Assembly (NCBI GenBank): GCA_021229015.1
Contig: CM037781.1
Span: 70,764,173-70,828,172 of the forward strand
Length of the DNA: 64,000 bases
Direction of reading: 5' to 3'
From: Solen grandis
Taxonomy: Eukaryota; Mollusca; Bivalvia; Adapedonta; Solenidae
Shown one piece after another: positions 53,401 through 62,400 of the stretch (position 1 is its first letter; the number at the start of each line of letters is the position of its first letter). The notes beneath the pieces are model-generated. The model worked only from the letters and a program-made list of their open reading frames with translations. It made no database searches and was not told the origin of the DNA. Both the position numbers and the translations under genes were made by a program.

Positions 53401-56400
53401 CACAAAGTTTTAAAATTTGAGGACAATAAATTACACTGGCTAATCCATTGAGTTTTCGATAATCAACACAAAACCATAAAATGTGAAAACATTAAAACAA
53501 ATACTCTGATATTTTTATCTGTCTGGTAATCATGACCAAAATCACAGCTGCACAGATTCATATGATGACAAATCAGTATACTAAGTTTTAATTATTTTTT
53601 TTGAAAAATGACAGAGGAATATATATATTAATACTTGTCCAAAGTTATGAAAAAATAAGGTCAAAGGTCAAGTTTGATAAGAGAAATATTGAGGTATATC
53701 TGAATAGGCCTTGTCAAGATGTAAATGCATACCAAAAATAAAGGTTGTTATATAGTAAAGAAATTCTAGCCAATGTTAAAGTTATTTGCTAAACATTTGT
53801 ACATGAGGGCCAAGATGGTCCTGAATTGCTCACCTGAGAAACATTGCCTTCATTGCATATTATAGTATTAGGAGTCATACTGAATAAATAATCCATGCAG
53901 AATTACAGCAAGCTCATCTAAATTCCACACAAAACCTGTACCTGCCATCCAAATTTTGAAGGTCGCAGCTTTTATCAGTCAATTTTAACACCAGGGCCAT
54001 GATTTTAACAAACCTGGTAGAGGTCTACTAGGCCATGTTACACATCAAATATCTTAACTCCAGGCATTGTGGTTTCTGACAAGAAGTTTTTTCTAGTTTT
54101 TCCTATGTAAGACTATGTAAAATTAAGCGACCCCTGGGGTGGGGCAAATTTTGACTCCAGGGCCATGATCTGAACAATCATGGTAGAGGTCCTTAAGACA
54201 ATGCAACACACCAAACATCTAAGCTTTAGGCCCTGTGGTTTCGAAGAAGAAAAAGATTTTTAAAGATTTCACTTTTAAAATCTATTTTTAGCTCCTGTGC
54301 CCCAGATATGCAATGGACTGGAACCATTTGAACAACTTTAGTAGAGTTTCACCCTAGGAACATTCCTGTAAAGTTTTATAAAAATTGGCCCAGTGGTTAA
54401 GACGGAGATGTAGTTTAAAGAAAATTGTTGAAGCCGGACGGACGCACGGATGCAAGCACGGACACCTGACAAATGGAGATCACAATAGCTCACCATGAGC
54501 ATGTTGTGTTCAAGTTAGCTATAAATAGATCAAAGTTCAAAAGTCAAGGTCAAAAGTCCAAAAGTGTAACATAAATGGAAAGGTCTTGCAAAAAGGAATT
54601 CATATGTGAACAAGTAACTGGTGTTGTATGCAACACATAAAGTCCCCTACCGGCTCCACCTTGACTCAATATGGTAATCAATCCCATTTTTTGCCATATT
54701 TTCACTATTTCCGTTACCATAGCAACCACAATTTTAGTCGAAGAACAAAAATAAAATGACGTGCATAATCTACACATTGCCATCTAGTCATATACCAAGT
54801 TTCATCAAGTTAGCTTGCTTAGTTATTAAGTTATCGCGGGATCCAGATTTGAGCGGACAGACAGACAGACGGAGGGCAAACCTAAGGTCCCCTCCGGTGT
54901 GAACACCGGTAGGGGACTAAATATCAGAGCCATGTTGGTAACGGTTCTGAAATGACAGGCATTTTAATGTTTTCAAAAGTTAAAGCAACAAGAGGGCCAT
55001 GATGGCCCTGAATCGCTCATCTGATTATAAATGAGCAACATATGTTGGATTTTTCATATTGACCTACTTTTTGACCCCACATGACCCAAATTTGAACTTG
55101 TCCAAGATATTATGGAAACAGACATTCCAACCAAGCTTCATGAAGATTGGGCCAAAAATGTGGCCTCTAGAGTGTTAAGGTTTTTATACGATTTAAACTT
55201 GTGACCTACTTTTTGAACCCACATGACCCAAATTCGAACTTGTCCAAGATTTTATGGAGACAAACATTCTGGCCAAGTTTCATGAAGATTGTCCTAAAAA
55301 TGTGGCCTCTAGAGTGTTAACAAGGTTTTTCTAAGATTTGACCTCGTGACCTACTTTTTGACTCCACATGACCCAATTTCGAACTTGTTCAAGATTTTAT
55401 GGAAACAAACATTCTGACCAAGTTTCATGAAGATTGGCCTATAAATATGGCCTCTAGAGTGTTAACAAGTCAAATTGTTGACGAAGCACGATGGACGAAG
55501 GGCCATCACAAAAGCTCACCTTGAGCATGTTAGCTAGACTCCAGACAACTAACGATGACAACGACAAACAACAACAACCCCGACGCCAGAGTTACAACAA
55601 TAGCTCGTATTCTTTTTTTCGAAAACATCTGAGCTAAAAGTGGATACCAGGTAACAAGATTGGGTGTTGTATCATGCAACTTGTTTATAGCAGGACACTA
55701 AATTGTGGAAAGATGATATGGTATTATTCCTCTTGCTTAGGGTGACTAAAGTGTGTAAATCATCATACACTTGTCAAGTATCAAACCATTTGGTGTCTAT
55801 CACAGTCGGGTATCATACCTTGTGTCTATGGTTTGATACTGTAATTTGTTAGGTTTTCATGTCAAGTATCAAACCATTTGGTGTCTGTTAGGTTTTCATA
55901 GTTGGGTATCATGGGTCTATGGTTTGATACTGTAATGTGTTGGGTATCATGGTTGGGTATCATGGGTCTATGGTTTGATACTGTAATGTGTTGAGCATAA
56001 TGGTTGGGTTCATGTGTCCATGGCTTGATACTGTAATGTATTGAGCATAATGGTTGGGTTCATGTATCCATGGCTTGATACCTTAATGTGATGGGCATCA
56101 TGGTTGGGTATCATGGTGTCTATGGTTTGATACTGTAATGTGTTGAGCATAATGGTTGGGTTCATGTGTCCATGGCTTGATACTGTAATGTGTTGAGCAT
56201 AATGGTTGGGTTCATGTGTCCATGGCTTGATACTGTAATGTGTTGAGATATGTTGGGTTTCATGTGTCCATGGCTTGATACTGTACTGTGTTGAGCATAA
56301 TGGTTGGGTTCATATGTCCATGGCTTGATACTGTAATGTGTTGAGCATAATGGTTGGGTTCATGTGTCCATGGCTTGATACCTTAATGTGTTGGGTATCA

Positions 56401-59400
56401 TGATTGGGTATCATGTGTCTATGGTTTGATACTGTTATGTGTTGAGCATAATGGTCGGGTTCATGTGTCCATGGCTTGATACTGTAATGTGTTGGGTATC
56501 ATGACTGGGTATCATGTGTCTATGGTTTGATACTGTTATGTGTTGGGCATCATGGCTGGGTATCATGTGTCCATGGCTTGATACTGTAATGTGTTGGGTA
56601 TCATGGTTGGGTATCATGTGTCTATGGCTTGATACTGTAATGTATTGAGCATAATGGTTGGGTTCATGTATCCATGGTTTGATACCTTAATGTGTTGGGT
56701 ATCATGGTTGGGTATCATGGTGTCTATGGTTTGATACTGTAATGTACTGAGCATAATGGTTGGGTTCATGTGTCCATGGCTTGATACTGTAATGTGTTGG
56801 GTATCATGGTTTGGTATCATGGGTCTATGGTTTGATACTGTAATGTGTTGAGCATAATGGTTGGGTTCATGTGTCCATGGTTTGATACTGTAATGTGTTG
56901 GGCATCATTGTTGGGTATCATGTGTCCATGGCTTGATACTGTAATGTGTTGGGTATCATGGTTGGGTATCATGGGTCTATGGTTTGATACTGTAATGTGT
57001 TGAGCATAATGGTTGGGTTCATGTGTCCATGGTTTGATACTGTAATGTGTTGAGCATAATGGTTGGGTATCATGTGTCCATGGTTTGATACTGTAATGTG
57101 TTGGGCATCATTGTTGGGTATCATGTGTCCATGGCTTGATACTGTTATGTGTTGGGTATCATGGTTGGGTATCATGTGTCCATGGTTTGATACTGTAATA
57201 TGTTGAGCATAATGGTTGGGTTCATGTGTCCATGGCTTGATACTGTAATGTGTTGAGCATAATGGCTGGGTTCATGTGTCCATGGCTTGATACTGTACTG
57301 TGTTGAGCATGATGGTTGGGTTCATGTGTCCATGGCTTGATACTGTAATGTGTTGAGCATAATGGTTGGGTTCATGTGTCCATGGCTTGATACCTTAATG
57401 TGTTGGGTATCATGATTGGGTATCATGTGTCTATGGTTTGATACTGTTATGTGTTGGCATAATGGTTGGGTTCATGTTTCCATGGCTTGATACCTTAATG
57501 TGTTGGGTATCTGTTGGGTTCATGTGTCTATGGTTTGATACTGTAATGTATTGGGCATCATGGTTGGGTATCATGTGTCTATGGTTTGATACTGTAATGT
57601 GTTGGGCATCATGGCTGGGTATATAGTGTCTATGGTTTGATACTGTAATGTGTTGGGCATCATTGTTGGGTATCATGTGTCTATGGTTTGATACTGTAAT
57701 GTGTTGGGCATCATTGTTGGATATCATGTGTCTATGGCTTGATACTGTAATGTGTTGGGCATCATTGTTGGGTATCATGTGTCTATGGTTTGATACTGTA
57801 ATGTGTTGGTTATCATTGTTGGGTATCATGTGTCCATAGTTTGATATTGTAATGTGTTGGGTATCATGCCATGTGTCTATGGTTTGATACTGTGCAGTGT
57901 AAGGTATCATGGTTGGGTATCAAAAGTTGGTATCATGGTTGGGTATCATGGGTCATGGTTATTTTAAATAAACAAAAAAAAATTGCAAACAAGATGGGAT
58001 AAAATAGCAACAGATGAATTTGATAAAAATGAATAACTTGGGACTCCTTTAACTTTTTTTTTTTTTTCTTCCTGATTGATTCATGCAATGAGCAATTGCA
58101 GCTAACATCCAATTAACCAGATCAGATGTTTTTGTTGTTGTTGTATTGGAGTTTACCGTCACTGCGATATTATTTCAATCATATAGCGACATCCAGCTAA
58201 TTACAGGTGGAGGAAGACCCCGAGTACACAGAGGTACCTGGGTAGAACCACCTACCTACCGCAAGCCAGCTGGAAGGCTTCCTCACATGAAAAATCCGAA
58301 GTCCCTACCGGGATTCGAACCCACAGCGGTGAGGGGCTGAGAGATTTGTAGCCTACGACTGTAACCGCTCGGCCACGGCGGCCCCCAGATCAGATGTAAT
58401 AAATTTCAGTTGATTTTTTTCACAAGAAGCAATTTCTTTTACAATAACAGATACTATTTTTAAACCTATGAAATATGAAAACCATAGCATTGACATAAAG
58501 CAGCTTGTTCACAGATGATCGGTAGAAATAAAAATAGTTTTCCACTCTCCCTTATTAATGTTGGTGAAGTCTTTGTTTCCTGCCAAATAAACTCAATATG
58601 TGTAGGTCAATTGCAAAGGAAAATGCTATTTTCATAAACGCCATTTTGGCAAAATTGTTTTATTCTATAATACGGTATCCCTGCGGTAGCACGTGACACA
58701 TTCTGCAACATGGCATTTTCACCAGTTTTGAGTAGCAAATAAGTAAATTCAGCCTGTGAAATAAGGACATGCATGATGAGTTAATGTGATCTATCAAAAT
58801 ACAGCGATTGAAAACAGAAAAAATAAATACCATATAGTGGTTATTTCTGCGGGTAATTTATTTCTGCTATTCTGCAGATTAACACAGATCTGTAGAAATA
58901 AAATCCATGGAAATTAACTTACAGTAGAAAAATATTTGCTGGATAAAATCTCTAGATCCCTAGATCATTAGATACTGATCTACATGAAATATGCTGTGAT
59001 GGTATTTCTATAATCAACAAGGTTTGTTACCACTAGCATTAAAACAAAACAACCAGTCAATGTAGTTTTCTCTACATTGTTGAATGGTTTGTAATTACAG
59101 GAAATGGATGAAAAGAACAAAGAGTAAAAATATGACAGTTTGACCAAATTTCAATGTAATCTTCCCTTTTCAATGGCATACAATGTGTCACCTTCCAGGT
59201 TCATCTGGGGACAGGGAGGGTTTTTCTGCCTCAGGGTCTTAGTTACATGCGAAACAAGGCAAACTGTACATATTTTCGCATGTATGCCAATGTTTTGCTT
59301 TCTGACTGAATTTCCCTCAAAAGTTATTTACAGGTGAAGAATCTTAAGTTTAAAATTTGCATTTGAAAATCTATAAACCTACAATTAAAAAGTCAAGTAA

Positions 59401-62400
59401 TGGATTTACTCATGTCTACTAACTTATACCAAACCAGCTCTTAAATTGTGTACAGTATGGTTGACAGTAGAGTATTTGAGATGTAATATAGAGTGATCTT
59501 CCTTAGGTGTAATACTTAGAATTAGAGATTATGTTTCCTTGAAATACCAAGGTAAACAAGCGCAGAAATAAATTCTTCCTGGGTTGGAAATTGCAGAAAA
59601 ATAATCCGTAGAAAAAAAATTTACCCATTTTTATGGCAAAAATGCAGAATATTACACCTGCGGTTTCACATTTCTAAATATAGCTTAAATATCATTCATA
59701 ATGACGGGGAAACCACCCATCTGTGAATGAGCTGCTTTAAATAGAAGATTAAGACATGTTTCATTGCAATATAAACTGGATACTGGATATGAATATGTCA
59801 TATCTCACAACTGTTTTGTGAAAATGATATCCAGCCAAATTATTTGTGTATTCAACTTAAGGTTATCCTTCCATCATAAATTGTGATCATGGTCCATCAA
59901 GAGATCGTGGGAATTTTATAGTAAATGCAAGCCTTTATAGACTTTGAGCTAAAGAGCCTATAATTCCAAGTCAATTGATGCTTGCAGCTAGACTGAAGTC
60001 TTTTTAAGCATTAAAAGAACCATGATGATAATTTAATGATGGATGGATTACCTTAATGAATATGATTTATACCATACAAGTAACTAACTTTGTAAAATCA
60101 TCAGTTTTACGCTTAGGTAGCAAATTATGTCATTTCAATCAATTCACACTTTTTTTCCAAGAAAAAAAACAACAACTTTATTACTGGTAGAACTCATTAC
60201 AATTGTCTTAAAAAAGTTTTTAAATCAAATTAAATATAAAAAATGATAACATTGATTTCTCAAAAGAATAAATTAAGAAGAATCCTGCTCTAAGAAGTGC
60301 TAACAAAATGTGGCACCACAGGAAAAATCAATAAACTTAAATCAGTTATGGTTACATCAACGTAAATTTTCATCTAGTAATGAGCATTTGAATTACAAAT
60401 GAACAAGTACACCCTGGAAAGTATCCACAATCTTTCCAATTAATCCATCCAGTTAGTTCATACCCTTTTTGTGTCACCTGCTGTAAGCAGAGGTGACACA
60501 TAGGGATCACTTTTCCACCTTAGGTAGCTATAGGAACAAAAGGTAACAGTAAATTTCCTTTGATGTCATTCATTCCTGTTGCTCTTATGTGGCTATAATT
60601 AGCTCTTCTGTGGCTAGAGAAAACAAAAGATAAGCCACATAATTATGTATCCATATGTGACACATCTGTCTGTCTGTCCATCACACTTTTTCCATTATGC
60701 TTCAGCAGGTGACACATGTATTCCAGAGAACACCCTTGTTAATATTACTACCTGTCAAGAGGAACAAACAGAACTTTCACCGATATGTTATAGCAAGGGA
60801 TTAAATAAAAAAACAAAAAACTCTCACCCTCTCCTCCCCCTGCGATTGATGTTAATATTAACCACAATCTGCCAGTGGGGAATATTATAAACTGCAGACT
60901 TAAATCACTAACATAAAACTGCAGACTTGCATCACTATAGTATACCCAAACTTGCACTGCAGACTTGCATCATTATAGTATACCCAAACTTGCACTGCAG
61001 ACTTGCATCACTATTATAAAACTGCATACTACAGACTTGCATCACTATTGTAAAACTGCATACTACAGGCTTGCATCACTATTGTAAAACTGCATACTAC
61101 AGACTTGTATCACTTTTATAAAACTGCATACTACAGACTTGCATCACTATTGTAAAACTGCATACTACAGACTTGCATCACTATTATAAAACTGCATACT
61201 ACAGACTTACATCACTTTCATAAAACTGCATACTACAGGCTTGCATCACTATTATAAAACTGCATACTACAGACTTGCATCACTATTATAAAACTGCATA
61301 CTACAGACTTGCATCACTATTGTAAAACTGCATACTACAGACTTGCATCACTATTATAAAACTGCATACTACAGACTTGCATACTACAGACTTGCATCAC
61401 TATTGTAAAACTGCATACTACAGACTTGCATCACTATTGTAAAACTGCATACTACAGGCTTGCATCACTATTATAAAACTGCATACTACAGACTTGCATC
61501 ACTATTATAAAACTGCATACTACAGGCTTGCATCACTATTATAAAACTGCAGACTACAGACTTGCATCACTATTATAAAACTACATACTAAAGGCTTGCA
61601 TCACTTTAAAAAGCTTGCATACTATTTAAACGCAACTCAGCTTGCATCACTATTATATAACTGCAGAATACTGACTTGCATCACTAATATAAAACTGTAA
61701 ACTTGCATCACTATTATATTCTATAAAGAAGTAAACATACTTCAGAAAGTTTGACTGAATATTGCAAATGAAATAGGATGTAAAAACACAAACAGTTAAA
61801 AAAAAACAATTTTGATGCTGGATTTACAGCTTATGCCTGATTTAGAGATGGGATAATTGCTGTAGAGTGCTTAATGCAACAATTCTTTGGAAATCCATAT
61901 CTCACAGTGGACATCAGTATTTAAAACTGCATGGCTAGCGTAGACATTTTCTCCAATTCCTGTAAGCTATATTCACGGACATGAATAACAATAACTCTGG
62001 ACTACTATTGACAGCTTTTATTTAACAGAAAATCTGCACCAATATTGTGGCTCAAAAATGACCGCCTTGAGATTTAATAGCAAAATCTGTAGAGGGTTGT
62101 TTCCTGAAAATGTCCTCATTCTGTTATGCGGAGAAACAAAATGAATTGCTACTGTCTAAGAGGAAATTTACATGGAATAATTCTTTCACAATCTTGTTTA
62201 GCTTTTAATGTTTCAACGTATCTTAGCTGTTTCTGTCGACCTGCCTCCGAAATAAACATTTACAACAAATTGCTAAACTTTAACAGAATACAGATTTCTT
62301 TGTAATTTCCTGGTCACGTATTGCTGGGACATTAAACATTTTATACATATTTAAAGCTTCCATTCTCAACATTGTAAAATAGCAAATTGAATGTAAACTT

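Noticed and set aside
56435..57910. Repetitive ORFs (MIPNHDTQHITVS-type) as a protein
   Set aside because: Product of the ~50-bp minisatellite with frame changes between units and no start, splice or domain evidence.
58130..58386. A functional tRNA gene (A and B boxes)
   Set aside because: The spacing and the long SINE body, (AAC)n tail and target duplication show a retroposon; no cloverleaf can be closed.
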